The notes under the pieces are model-generated. The model saw only the letters and a list, made by a program, of their open reading frames with translations, searched no databases and was not told where the DNA came from. 64,000 bases of DNA from positions 82,240,862 to 82,304,861 of the forward strand of contig NC_080584.1 in the NCBI RefSeq assembly GCF_029962835.1. Direction: 5' to 3'. A program made the translations under genes and the position numbers. The DNA comes from Magnolia sinica (taxonomy: Eukaryota > Streptophyta > Magnoliopsida > Magnoliales > Magnoliaceae). How positions within the stretch are numbered: position 1 is the stretch's first letter; each line of letters begins with the position of its first letter. Below are positions 45,109 through 57,122 of the stretch, in pieces.

Positions 45109-45556
45109 AGCATCCACACCATGCATTTGATGGGTCCCCTTTAAATTGTAGGATATCTCAAAAATTAGCTGTATATGGAACTCAAATGGGCCATATCATC
45201 TAAAATCATGTGAAAATATGCCAAAAACATATAAAAGCACTTGGTGGGCCCACCTAAAATTTGGATGCATCTGAAACTTGGTTTGACCCCTCATCCAAGT
45301 GGGACACATGTAATGGATGGGCTGGATTTGAGAACCACGTCTCGATGGGCCCACTAAATGATTACGAATGTTTTAATGGGAGGGTAACCCCTTTCAACTT
45401 TTGTACGTGGTGTGGCCCAAAAAAGTCATGTATTGACTTGATTTTTAAGCCTAAGTCCCATCATGGAATGGTGCATCTAACTGATGGGGTAGATGTTCGA
45501 CACACATCATGGTGGGGCCCACACAGCTTGACCTCATGGGAACTTCTCATTTTGGT
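45109..45556. mobile_element. Foldback repeat family 2, copy 3, right piece
   Basis: Continues the unit begun at 38,905: CCACACCATGCATTTGATGG, TTTGACCCCTCATCCAAGTG, and the closing arm ATGGTGGGGCCCACACAGC with CATGGGAACTTCTCAT. Confidence 0.75.
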
Positions 45557-46045
45557 TAAGCTGTCTAACTTCACTGTGAAATGATGCTTCTCTTTCGTAT
45601 GCATGGCATGCTCACACACAATTAGTTGGACATTGCATTTTCATACAACTGGCCATGCATTTAATAAAAAAATTCCATTGTAATTAAGGTAAGTAAATGC
45701 TTCCACCGCCGTCTAATTTTATTTTGCCATGGAAAAGAAGCAGCAACTTAGGTGGGCCCCATCGTTTATGTTAATGTGAAATCAACCCTGACCATCAGGT
45801 ATGTCACCCCATGTTAGATCAAGGTCTCAAATTTCAACCCCCATCCTTAGTTCAGGTGGACCACACAATTGACAACAGTGTACATGAAAAGGTTAAACCT
45901 CTAGACTATTTTCCTTGGTGTGGCTCATATGAATTATGTATGGACCTAATTTTTGGGACCCAAGCTTACTTTTGGTGTGATATCTAATGGATAGAATGGA
46001 TTTCATACTTTCGTCACGATGAGATTGCATTTATCACTTTATCAA

Positions 46046-46085
<40 letters not shown>

Positions 46086-46518
46086 GCAATGTCTCTCATG
46101 TTCAGGAGGACTAACATGCTAGCATTCACAATGCAACATCAATGGAGGCAAATTATGGATCTATCATCTTTACCATTTCTCTTTTGTTTAAATTGTATTA
46201 TGTTTCATTTGGACGTTTGTAGAAATATTGAGAATAAAAATCTCTTGGATTTGTATTTTAATTAATGGGCATAATTATGATGATCATTAGTTTAGTTTTC
46301 AAGGAAAATAATATTCCTTACATTACCTTATTTCATCAGTACTCGACCCAATTTTGGTATTTAGTATATATTTAGTTCAGTTTGCTATTCAGGCCAACTA
46401 AGCATTCAAACACACCCAAAATGATATTTATTTTGGTTTTATGTTCAACCCAATTTTCTAAAATTTATGAATTGGATTCTTATTAAACAATCATTTGAAA
46501 TTTCTTTAAGATGACTAT
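45557..46518. other. Non-coding spacer with (TG)n
   Basis: A TG microsatellite of about 35 bases lies at 46,047-46,081. The rest shows a diverged foldback fragment (45,740-46,020) and no gene. Confidence 0.6.
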
Positions 46519-47760
46519 TGTTGAGGGTCAAATATTGCATATTAGACCCAGTTATTGCCTGGCTTTACGTACACGATAATGTTTAACGCTCTATTTTAAT
46601 CGTGTTTTTGTTGCAAGATCAATTTAGGAGCCTGGACTGAAAAAGGGAACTAAAAGTATTGATTTAACACTCAAAAAACACCAAGGCAAGGGACGGACCC
46701 CAGAGGATCGAGATCGAAGATTTTACACACCAGAAATTCGAGAAAATCAAGCAATTCACGTTAAAAATGACTGAAAATCATCCAGAATGCAAGAACACAG
46801 GGTTCCCACCATCCATTTGACTCAAAAATTTATATCTGGCCTGAGAACCCTAAATTTACCGTACACATTGAATTTCAGTCATTAGATCCTTATGGAAGTG
46901 GCCCAACGGATGAATCAGCCCATAAAACACTGATTTAGGGCCCACTTGATATCCGGATATGCTTTAATTTTTGTATCAACTCCTTAAATAAGGTGGTAAA
47001 ATAGATGAACGGAGCGGATTTCACGTAAACATCACAGTGGATCCCACATTACGGTGCATGTACACCATGTACACGAGATCCGAATGTGCACCAGAATGCA
47101 TAAGGTCGATCAGCGCACGCTAACTAATGTTCTTCTTCAAAAGAAACAGCATTCGCCAGCGAGCGGACGCTGTCCGACCGATTTTGAGTAGTGGGGCCCA
47201 CCCATCATCCAAATGGATGATCCAGACCTTCCATGTGCTCCAGAGGGAAGGGCGCCAGGGGAGGGGGGGGGCCACAACCCTGGTCATGGTAGCATTTTGG
47301 TCCTATGTACACGTACACACGTGGATTACCGGAAAACGCAGGATGAACGGCGAGGTGATTTGATACAATGGATCATACCAAAACTTGACCAAAATTACTC
47401 CTTTCCGACTGAAAATTTGCCAGGAATCCAATGAATGGGGTAGATTTCACCGAAAACATCATTGTGGGGCCCACCGAACACATCAATGCAGGTTCTTTTA
47501 CACCATACGCACATCCAGTTTTCCCAGACGTTGCGGGGAGTTGTGGCCCATCGTTTGTGGTTGGATGGGTGATCCAAACTGTTCAGAACCTTCAGAGTAG
47601 GGTCTTGAACCCCACCAAGGAGTCAGAATTCACATTCGCAATGATCACCGTTCCAAAATCTCATCCAAACGCAGCTGCTTCCTCGCTTTTGCTTCGTCAC
47701 CGCCTCTTGTTGCGAAAGTGGAATCGGTTCTCCACTCCAACCGACCTAAACACCTATAAA

Positions 47761-47806
<46 letters not shown>

Positions 47807-48684
47807 GGAGAGGCCATCTTGGGACGTGAAGACGCAAGGAGGAAAGAGAGAGAGCGTGGAGCACGGGCCAGTTGAGTTTTCTTCTTCCCTTTCTTTAGTT
47901 TTCCTTGTTTTCTTTGATATTTTTCTGAGTTTTAGTTTGATCATGACTATGATGAACTAAACCTCTTAGATAGGACTAAGAGGTGAAGCTTGTAGTGTAA
48001 TGAGTTGATTTTTATGCTTTGATTCATGTTTAAGTTGAAATGTCTTTGAATTTAGATTGATTATAAGGAATGTTTTCAGTTTTTTAATGGTTTATTGTGA
48101 CTTAAATTACAGTAGATCTGCGATAGCTTTGAGTATGTTCTTTTCATATTGAGATTATGATTTTAGGAAATCCCATTTTTCACCATTGTCCCATGGGCAT
48201 GGTAGGGTGATGGAATCCTTCCTAACATTCATAACTCTCTTAGATTGGTTATGGATTGGCTAAATTCTGTTGTTTGCTCTGTTTCATGGGCATGGTTTTG
48301 TGATGGAATCAATTCTAATTCACATCCTTCTCATCTCTTAAAAACTAGATCAAAGGAAGTTCAGAATTGGTTTTTAATGATATATCTTCCAACTGGACGA
48401 AGATGGGACTCTGAATTCAGTTGTGTTTATGAATCAAGCATAGATCACCCTGATCTCTACAAGTGGATCCTTGGCACCCTAGTTTCTTACCTTTGAATTT
48501 TATAAATTTTAGTTAAAGTGTTTCACCATTATTCTCTTAATTCTCCCTGATTTAGATTACATCTTCGCTTAGTTCTAGTTCAAGTTACTTTTACATTACG
48601 TACAAGGTTCAGTCCCTGTGGATTCGACCTCGATCTTATTGAGATTATTACTACATCACAACCCTATACTTGGGGTGGTGAACA
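46519..48684 (+). mobile_element. Solo LTR of the Athila-type family
   Basis: Starts TGTTGAGGGTCAAATATTGC and ends CTTGGGGTGGTGAACA, the same ends as the LTRs at 1,830 and 11,422 but in the opposite orientation. ACTAT flanks it on both sides (46,514-46,518; 48,685-48,689). It is diverged from those LTRs. No primer site or internal domain follows, so recombination between two LTRs is the likely origin. Confidence 0.9.
47753..47801 (+). promoter_or_regulatory. TATA box and (GA)n in solo LTR
   Basis: CCTATAAAAGGA at 47,753 is followed by about 40 bases of GA repeats (47,763-47,801). This is the expected core promoter of the LTR. The 132-codon open frame that crosses the GA run is not a gene. 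Confidence 0.55.
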
Positions 48685-48689
48685 ACTAT

Positions 48690-49044
48690 CAGGTGTAACA
48701 AATTCAAAGAAAAAAAATCTACTAGTTGTTCTATTTGCAAAATTTTTAGCGACGAACCAAATCTATCGCTAATTTTTGAACAAGTCGAAAATCTAATGGA
48801 TTTGAGGTCCATTGCTTCTTTTAAGATCAGCTACGAACCGTATCCGTTGCAAAATTTTATAGTGATGAATAATTCAGGTGGGTTCTCTGTAGTTCGGTGA
48901 TTGATTTTTGTTTTTTGAATTTACGATGGATCCAATCCGTCACTTAAATTTTACGACGCAGCAAATAGCGACGAACGAAATTCGTCGTTAACTTGATTTT
49001 GTAACGGATCTAGTCCGTTGTAAATTCGCAATTTTGGCGTAGTG
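48690..49044. mobile_element. CACTA element end with GCGACGAA-type subterminal repeats
   Basis: Ends at 49,044 with AATTTTGGCGTAGTG, complement of CACTACGCCAAAATT. Inside are phrases such as AGCGACGAACCAAATC, AGCGACGAACGAAATTCGTC and AACGGATCTAGTCCGTTG in inverted pairs. The other terminus is not found on the left. The element may have been cut by the solo-LTR insertion or by deletion. Confidence 0.7.
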
Positions 49045-49059
49045 CTAGATATTTCATTT

Positions 49060-50430
49060 CAAATGTCTCTAACAACTAAATCTTCAATATTTCGATCCCA
49101 AACATGATATGGTCAGCAATAAGTATGCCATTAATATACAATACCAGGACAATGAACTATCCATCACTGTCTTATTACACATAATGGTCACATTCACTTA
49201 TGATAAATTGATGACCCATCGTGAAAGTATCAAACATTTTGAACCATTGCCTACGCAACTGTTTCAGACCATACAATAACCTCCTTAACCTGCAAACCTT
49301 ATTCTCTAACTCATTTTTCTCTTGAACTCATCTGGTTGATTCATGTACATTTCCTCTGCCAACTCCCCATATAAGAAAGTAGTTTTCACATCCATTTGTT
49401 CTAGTAACAAATTGTATTAGGCAAACAATGCCAACACAAATTTGATAAATACATGCTTCTCAACAGGCATGGAGATCTTACTGAAGTCAACGCCTTCTTT
49501 TTTAGCATACTCCTTCACAGCCAATCTTGCCTTGTACCTATCATATTTTTTCTTATAAATCTACTTGTAACTAATTGCTTTATGCTCAACTGGAAGCTCC
49601 ACCAGATCCCATGTCTTATTCTTGTACAAAGAATCAATCTTATCGTGCATGGCCGCCATCCAATTCTCAGCTTTTGGGCCTTCTAATACTTTCAAGGTAG
49701 ACGGATACTCCTCATTTATAATGAGAATGAATGTATATAACATTCGAGTCATCTTTATATCTAGTCAATAATTTGCAATCTCTCGGTGAAATGTTTTCTA
49801 TGAGGTGGCTTCTCCACTTCTTGTACCTCTGTCTGTGGCTCAGGATCTACCAGTGTATCAACTTTTTCAATATCAACATCAATAACCATTGATTTCTTTA
49901 GTTCCTTGTGTTCATCATTGCGAAACAAGGAATCTACATCAAACCTGACATCTCGACTAATTATGATTTTTCGTATGACTTGGTCATACAGCTTACATCC
50001 CTTTACTCCATCACCATAGCTTACAAAAGTACACTTATTCACTATTTAGTCTAGCTTATCTCTCTCAACAAATGGTACATGAGAGTAAGTATCACAAGCA
50101 AATACACGCAACTATGAGTAGTCTACATCATGATCACTCTATACTTCTTCTGGAATCTTATAGTTTATCACCATAGACAAGATCGGGCTCTCTTTTTCTA
50201 TAAGAGTGTCTAATTCATCTGTTCCGCCATACCATTCTACTCAAGTGTGTGCCTTACTGTATTGTGCCTTACAATCCCCTCATCTCTGTAAAACTGGTTA
50301 AATTCATTTGATATGAATTCGCCACCATTATCTGTCCTTCAGACTTTCAGTTTCTTCTATGTCTACTTCTCAACTATTGCTTTCCACACCTTAATGTGGC
50401 AAACATGTTGAATTTATTTTTCATAAAATA
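49060..50430 (-). pseudogene. Ty1/copia pol fragment: integrase and reverse transcriptase
   Basis: On the minus strand, integrase comes first: RTDNGGEFISNEFNQFYRDE near 50,340, then HNTVRHTLE, a stop, and NGMAEQMN. The GYGDGVKGCKLYDQVIRK to VIISRDVRFD-like region follows (49,760-50,040). Then comes the start of reverse transcriptase (WMAAMHDKIDSLYKNKTWDL, 49,560-49,750). Near 49,100-49,150 the catalytic YVDDM motif is replaced by YINGI, so both aspartates are lost. Stops and frame changes abound. It is truncated at 49,044 by a CACTA end, and no RNase H follows. Domain order (integrase before reverse transcriptase) fixes it as copia. Confidence 0.82.
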
Positions 50431-50454
50431 AACATGTGGGATCACAATCCTTAG

Positions 50455-53400
50455 AAACATGGCTCAAGCACACATGTACCCTGATATGCACTATCGATTG
50501 ATTATGTGCAGTACCCTTGTATACCTAGCAACCTCACCCAAGTGATTTATGTTGTATGACTTCGAAACCCATGTCACGTTGATCGCTTCGTCCCTAAGGT
50601 CGCAGCGGTGAAAATCGTTCATCAATCTGATGCTCCATTAGTGAGATATGACTAGTTGAATCCACGACCTAAATCGCGTATCTTATAACACAAGCAAGCT
50701 TTCTTGTGCTAGGTTCATTAGACTTGTACCCATGTGAGTCTCAAGCCCACTTTCTAGAATATAAGAATTATCACACGATAAGACAACTAATATATGACAA
50801 ATAAAGAGCTAGTACATATGAGATAATGTGCTATGAGGTAAAAATGGGTTCTACCCCTAAAATCCATCATTAGCCCTCTCACCATGCCTTAGAAACTAAT
50901 CATGGCTCATAGCCACCTCTTCTTACACATGCATCTAATGCATGTCTTATTTTGTGCCACATCACTTCAAACAATCAATTGAAATACTCCACTTCATCAT
51001 CCATCATGCATCACGTACAATCTGTAACTCACAATCATTATCCATCCATTAGCTAATGCATGCCCAGATTTCATCCACCTTGGCCAATACATGCTTAGCA
51101 CCATCCACCTCATCAATCCAGTACCCACAACATATGTCATTTTCTACCTCACTTTTATTACCAATAAGACCCCTCAAATTTGTCACATCATCTTGTCACC
51201 TCAGCCCCCATTCTATATAAAAGGGTAGGAACTCTCTTACACTTACCAAGGTTTGGCCCACCATTAAAACTAAAGGGAGCAGACCACTCATCATCATCTA
51301 GTAGACTATTTTTACCCACAACATGTACAATCCTTGTGGTCAGTTTCTTTGTTGATAAAATTTAGAAAATTTACCGACAGATGCTTGTATAAGGGTAAAT
51401 GTTGAATTGTTTTGTGTGGTCTAGATGGATCCAAGATCTTGTATAGCTGGAAACCTATTTGTAGCCTAAATGACGCATTCCAAAACCATCCATTGGCTCT
51501 GATATTCCAACAAAGAATCTTATCATAGAGATTTGATCAGCATAACTCATGTTCTACTAAATATGTATGTTGTATGTATGTTACCCATGTCGTCCATCCT
51601 CCTATTAGGGACCCACTTAGGAGTGGGACCCACTTGTGATTTATATGTTTTATTAGGCCATCCAATCTAGACAGCTATGTGCGTTGATGTGTATATCTTA
51701 TCTATGCTTCACCAGCATGTGGGCCCCACTTACCTTGGATCTATTTTCTTTGTGTTGCACTTTATTGTTTGCTGAAAATTTTCAAGTATTGGATTGAAAT
51801 TGTAAGTTGGTATCTTTGAGACCTCATGGTGGGCCCCACACTCTGTAGATAAAGGTCCCACTATGGGGGATATTTATTTCACATGTCATAGTATTGGTGT
51901 ATCCCACCACTTCATCAGTAATGACCTCCAAGTGGTTGAGAAGTGAGCCCAAAGTTGGGACAGATCAATTCCTGAAATTGCATATCTGACTTTCCAGTTT
52001 TGGAACAACTTTGGACCTTTGTGGTGGATCCCACGTACAAGATTGGTGTGGGCCACCATATGGAATTTTTATCCTATAACTATGGATGGAGAAATAGAAA
52101 TTTACTTGGGCTAAAGAGGATCTCACATGATCGAGAAGCTGATCTCAAAATGGGGTCAGGTACACTTGTGCAAAAAATTCTGCGCAGAAAATTGAAATGC
52201 TAGTATTTGGCCTTGCACCAAAACTTATGTGTGTGCAACTAGTAAGTCCTATATTATGAGTTTTGAAATTCATATATAGGACTACCATGAGAACCTGATG
52301 GAACACCGAAAGGTAGCCCCATGTGATCGTGGGACGTACTCAAAATCGGGTCAAAACTATTTCTGCATTGTATTTTCTATATAGTTTCTCCAAGTACCCT
52401 TGCTTGGGTTATCACCCTAAATTGTACACACTCAACCAATGAGACCCACCTTATGGATTTTGAAGACCATATATAGAGATACCAGAGGTTCAAATCCAAT
52501 CACCAAATGCGGGCCCCTCGTGATCACAAACTTAACCCACAAATGGCCAGGAACCATTTATGCATTAAAAAGTCTATTGACTAGAAATTATTTGGGGCCA
52601 ATCTGTTTTACTTGAAATTCGTATGAGGCTACATCCTACCTACCCAAGATATCTGATAGTCCATCTAGACCCTGTAAGTTAACTCCCAGGTTATGGTGGG
52701 CCCAAATTCCTGAGTAGGCTTTTTTTGAGTGGGTCATACATTCATCTAATGAGGCCCACCTGGCATGTTCTATAAATAAGTGTTATCTAACTTGTGAAAT
52801 GTGTAGTGGACAGGGTTTGCTGACCATTTGTTGTCTTAAGATATTGGTTGCCTTGAGCCAATCTAAACAAGATAACCTAGGGGCCATGACTAAGAGAAAT
52901 CATTGAGGAGTGAGAAGCCCACCATAGTAACCTTCCTTGAGCCTGTTGGGTAGGTTCATTGTCTAGTGGGCAATGTGCCTTGCACACTACCACTAATCAA
53001 GTGGACCACACTCAGAAAAGCTTATTTTAGAATGCATAAACTGGATATTTGAGATTGTGTATGTGGCAGGTGGGCCCAATATGATGTATGACATGAATTA
53101 TGTTATTATGTGGGTTTTATGTTTGAGATTGTGCATTGTTTCTAGTTAATGGTGGAATGTGTGGGGCTTAAATTGTGTTGTAAGGTATATCTTAGATTCA
53201 TGTGTTTTCCATGGTGTGGAACTGTTATCCACTAACCAAATGGTACCCAATCCTAAGTAGGCTGCAATACTAGAACTCCAAATAATTAGAAAAGCCCTTT
53301 AATCATACGTGTCCAATGTGTGGAGCACAATTTGAGTTGTACATGCTATCTTAATCTAGTGGTGACCCCCTTAGTCATGGATTTTGATCCGTGCCATTGA

Positions 53401-53760
53401 ACGTTTGTGAATGACAGTCCATCCTTTGAAGTTGGCTTAACGGTCTACCTAGTGGGACGCAGCCCAAGGTCAATGTGGAGGTCACACCTAGGTGGGACTC
53501 ACCTTCTAGTGAGGGTTCATTGTTGGCCAGAAAAGAGATTTCCACTTACCAGTGGGTTCTCTTCTTCAGCGGGTTTTGAGCCAGGTCAGTTTTTCCATCA
53601 TGACTTGTATATTGATACTGCTCATCTTTTTCTCCAAATCAAAATAACACAATCATCAGTTGGTTTGATGAAATGGAAAGGAACTAATCACCTACAACTT
53701 GCTCCACATTACAGATTCCATTTTTCCTATCTTCACAAATTTTGTTTCTAGTTAATTATG
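50455..53760 (+). repeat. Del/Tekay-like LTR fragment (5' part)
   Basis: CGAAACCCATGTCACGTTGATCGC-like sequence near 50,565 (only the first 20 bases are close) resembles the start block of the solo LTR at 39,140. A TATA-like TCTATATAAAAGGG (51,213) is followed by GGGACCCACTT-rich sequence, as in that LTR. Ends are not defined, and no duplication was found. No gene. Small open frames have no domains. Confidence 0.45.
51212..51225 (+). promoter_or_regulatory. TATA-like box in LTR-like sequence
   Basis: TCTATATAAAAGGG with pyrimidine-rich sequence after it. The assignment rests on the LTR-like context. Confidence 0.4.
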
Positions 53761-54173
53761 CTTTTAAATAAAATAATAAAAATAAAGATCCCTTTATTTA
53801 TTTATTTTTCTCAAAGGCAAAACGACCATTACAATATATTATAGGTTAAATTGATCAACGGCTGGATGAACATGATAAGTCTGCTAAAACTGAATTAGCC
53901 CAGTCATCGAGGAATCCATTTTGTTCCTATCCAAAACTAGAATTTCATCAGTTTTCATTCAAACACAGTTGTAAGGACATGAAGAGCCACAACATGTGTG
54001 CTAAGGATATGAAGAGCCTCATCTTTAGGCCAGAAGATCTAAACAATGCAGCTCACCTGATGGAAATCTCAAAACTAGCACATGTTCCATTGGCATGAGT
54101 GCTTGTTGGATAGGCAGGGCTCAACTGCCATTTGGGTAAAATTCAGTCTTCAAAGACTTTCTTAGGCCCCACT
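53761..54173. other. Non-coding, no feature recognised
   Basis: A+T-rich spacer between the LTR-like sequence and the hAT MITE. Confidence 0.5.
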
Positions 54174-54181
54174 ATCTGCAT

Positions 54182-54814
54182 TAGAGCTATACACGAGTTG
54201 AACCAAGTCGAGCTTGGCACAGCTTGAATCGGCTCGGCCAGTAGCTGATCCCAGCTCCAACTCGGCTCGGTCCTCGAACCTGACTGGCCAGCTCGACTCG
54301 GTTCGGTCAGCAGCTCGGGCCAGTTTGAGCCGAGCCTCTATGACATTTTCTTAAACACATGGAATGCGCCTTCAATTTCTCACGGTACGCAATACAGCAG
54401 CAACAGTTTGCAGGCATTTCATCAAACACTCGGTAGGCAAGCAACATCAAAATCAAAATACAAGGGTAGTTTTATTATGTAATTTTTTTTGGTAGTGATT
54501 TGTTTCGTATCATACCTTCCTGGCCACCAGCTGATCCTGCAAAGAATGTATGCACCCAAAACACCACTCCGTTTAATCATTTCATCAAACACTTGGTGAG
54601 CAAAGTCAATATCCAAGTCATCGAATTGATTCGATCCGAGTTCGATTCGAGTTGAGGTTTGATCCAAGTCAATTTGAGTTCAGACAAGCTCGAACTTGGC
54701 TTGAAATTTTTTCAAGCTCCAAAATCAACTTGGCTTGAACTCAGTTTCGAACCGAGCTTTTTCGAGTCGAGTCGAGCAAGTTAACCGAGCTAACTCGGTT
54801 CGTGCACAGCTCTA
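54182..54814. mobile_element. hAT-type MITE with 8-bp target duplication
   Basis: The 633-bp element has ends TAGAGCTATACACGAGTTGA and, at the right, the complement TAGAGCTGTGCACGAACCGA. ATCTGCAT flanks it perfectly on both sides (54,174-54,181; 54,815-54,822), as hAT transposase makes. The interior is rich in CGAGC, CTCGG and TTCGAG words in both orientations. There is no transposase, so it is non-autonomous. Confidence 0.9.
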
Positions 54815-54822
54815 ATCTGCAT

Positions 54823-55770
54823 AATTAACAACAAATCACTTGAATTATTTTTTGCTCCAATAAAATGCCTCTTTACCTAGTCTGTTAAAACCGTCTGATC
54901 AGTGTCGTTTTTGGGCTATCCTCCTCCATACACAATAGGCCCCGCTATCTCAATGATTTAGATTCCAGTAAATGCATATCATGTATACAATGGATGAGCC
55001 AGCACCATTTAGAAAACAATAGTGAACACAGGAGCCTGTCTTGAAATTCATTGTGACCATGCACAGACACGAATGCCATGAAAAGAAACCGAGTGATGGA
55101 GCCAAGCCTAACAATGCTGCAAAACAGTTGTTAAAGGATTGCATGGTTGCATCAAATATCATGTTGGGGTTGAGCCGAATAATGATGCCGAACAGTTGTC
55201 AAGGGTGTTAAATATCTGCTTGGTGTAAGGAGAAGATCTGCGTTGAAAATTCTGCTCTCATGCATCATGATTGGTCCACATCATTTGTGACGTTGTCAGC
55301 ACCGTTGCATTAAATGCAGTGTGTGATGATGTGGTCTAATTAGATTGCAACAAGCAGGGTTTTCCTGCTTGTGGTAAGCACAGGATCCGGATTCCATGAT
55401 TTATGACCAAATGCAAGCTAGAAGAATCATCGAAAGCACAAAACAAGAAAAGTCAATCTTGCAAATAAAATATGTTTGTATTACGAATTGTTAGTCGTAA
55501 AATATATAACAGAGAGGCAAATGAAAGACGGTTCTGCCTGCACAGCACAAAATCAAAACTAACAAGCTATAGAAGCAGCTAAGGCCATGTTTGGCCAGGA
55601 TGCTAAGCATAGTCGCCCACTTGGAATACCAACCAATTCAAGTTGTGCTGATTCGAACATGAAAAATGTTTGAGGGCATTTTAATTACATACATAATGCG
55701 CCATTGATTAGGTACACCAATCTCATTCCCAAGTACATGGGACATGTATTTCCAATCGCAGGAAGTTCCT
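54823..55770. other. Non-coding, no feature recognised
   Basis: Mixed sequence. The small minus-strand open frame at 54,950-55,162 has no recognisable domain. Confidence 0.45.
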
Positions 55771-55774
55771 GTTC

Positions 55775-56225
55775 TGGGAAGCTAGGTGGGACCCACTGTG
55801 ATTTTCGTGAGAAACCACCCTGTCCATCCGTTTTTTGAGCTCATTCTAGTAAAGGAAACCAAAAATGAGGAGGATCCAGAACTCAAGCGGGCCACGCGAG
55901 AGGAAATAGGGGAAAATTTTCCTACTGTTGAAATCATCATGGGTCCACGTTGATGTTTATATGCTATCCAAACTGTTCATAAGGTCATACCCACCAGGAT
56001 GAACTGAAAACACAAAAAGCTTAGCCTGATACGAAAAGCCTATGGCCCTATGAATGTCTCAATGGTGGTAGTTCAATGTCAACTGTTTCCTCTTGTGTGC
56101 CTCACTTGGGTTCTGGATCCAACTCATTTTTGGTCTCCTATCCTACAATGATCTCAAAAAATGGATGGACAGGAAGGATATCTCACACACATCACAGGAA
56201 GCCCCACCTAGCTTCCAAGTGCATG
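55775..56225. mobile_element. Foldback repeat (family 3), full length
   Basis: Left arm GGGAAGCTAGGTGGGACCCA and right arm GCCCCACCTAGCTTCCAAG form terminal inverted repeats. The halves are complementary throughout (ATCCGTTTTTTGAGCTCATT against AATGATCTCAAAAAATGGAT). Same family as 22,715-23,225. Confidence 0.75.
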
Positions 56226-57122
56226 AACTTCGAGATGGGCTTATGCACGAAATCCACATCCAAGTATATGACTGTTGTACTGTTACAGTTGTATATGAGC
56301 ATTGTTCGGATTTTGATTCAAGATTCAGAAAATTGGTGTCATGAGTTTGAGAATTGAAGCTTGAATAAAGTCACAAAAGATATGTGCAAGGTTGGATGCA
56401 GCTAGCTACCAATACATGTATTATATGTCCAATGCATACATGTTAGGAAAATTACTAAGATGATTAAGTTTCGGTTAATATCTTTGAAAAGGGATAAAAT
56501 TAACCTAGGTAACTGACAATATTTTCTTCTGTCACGTCCTGTAAGGAACCCAACCAAGTAAGCAATGATTTTGTGTGGCAAAAATTGCCTTTCGGGATAT
56601 AGTATGTAAGATGTTGGACAGAGCAGAGAACTGGTTTTAGAAAAGTAGGCTACTCTTGTGATGCTTCACCACCATTTTTGAAATGGTGGTGGCTCATCCT
56701 CCTCCGCTTGGCATTAACGTCCATCCATGCCATCCAACATCCGAGAGATATTGTGGATGGAACATATTGCTAAAATTACTTGATGTCTCCACTTTATTTA
56801 TTAGTAGAGATACATGCCATGATGCATTATTTCTTAATGTTTGAAAAATATAGTATAAGAAACCTTGCTTGTTTCCCTAAGAAGAAAGTAGCAAGGAGGT
56901 GTTTGATGGATCAAGTTCATGAATTTAGCAAATTCTTAATTGCCAAATACATGAATTATATAATTAATGTGCTTGATTAGCCTTAATTGCTAAATTCACT
57001 AATTGCCCAATTAGCAAAATAGGCATAAAGTATGAACGTGGTAATTAAGAAAAAACTTTAAATTCCCCAATTCACAGTTGGGAAATCAAAAGCATCTCAT
57101 GGTTAAGCTTGAGAGTGGTTAT
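56226..57122. other. Non-coding, no feature recognised
   Basis: A+T-rich sequence. The 66-codon plus-strand open frame at 56,780 is without recognisable domain. Confidence 0.45.

Noticed and set aside
47431..47829. 132-codon open frame with an Arg-Glu run
   Set aside because: It crosses the LTR promoter and the GA microsatellite; the repeat makes the charged run.
53407..53751. 114-codon plus-strand open frame
   Set aside because: No domain recognised; it lies in LTR-like sequence.
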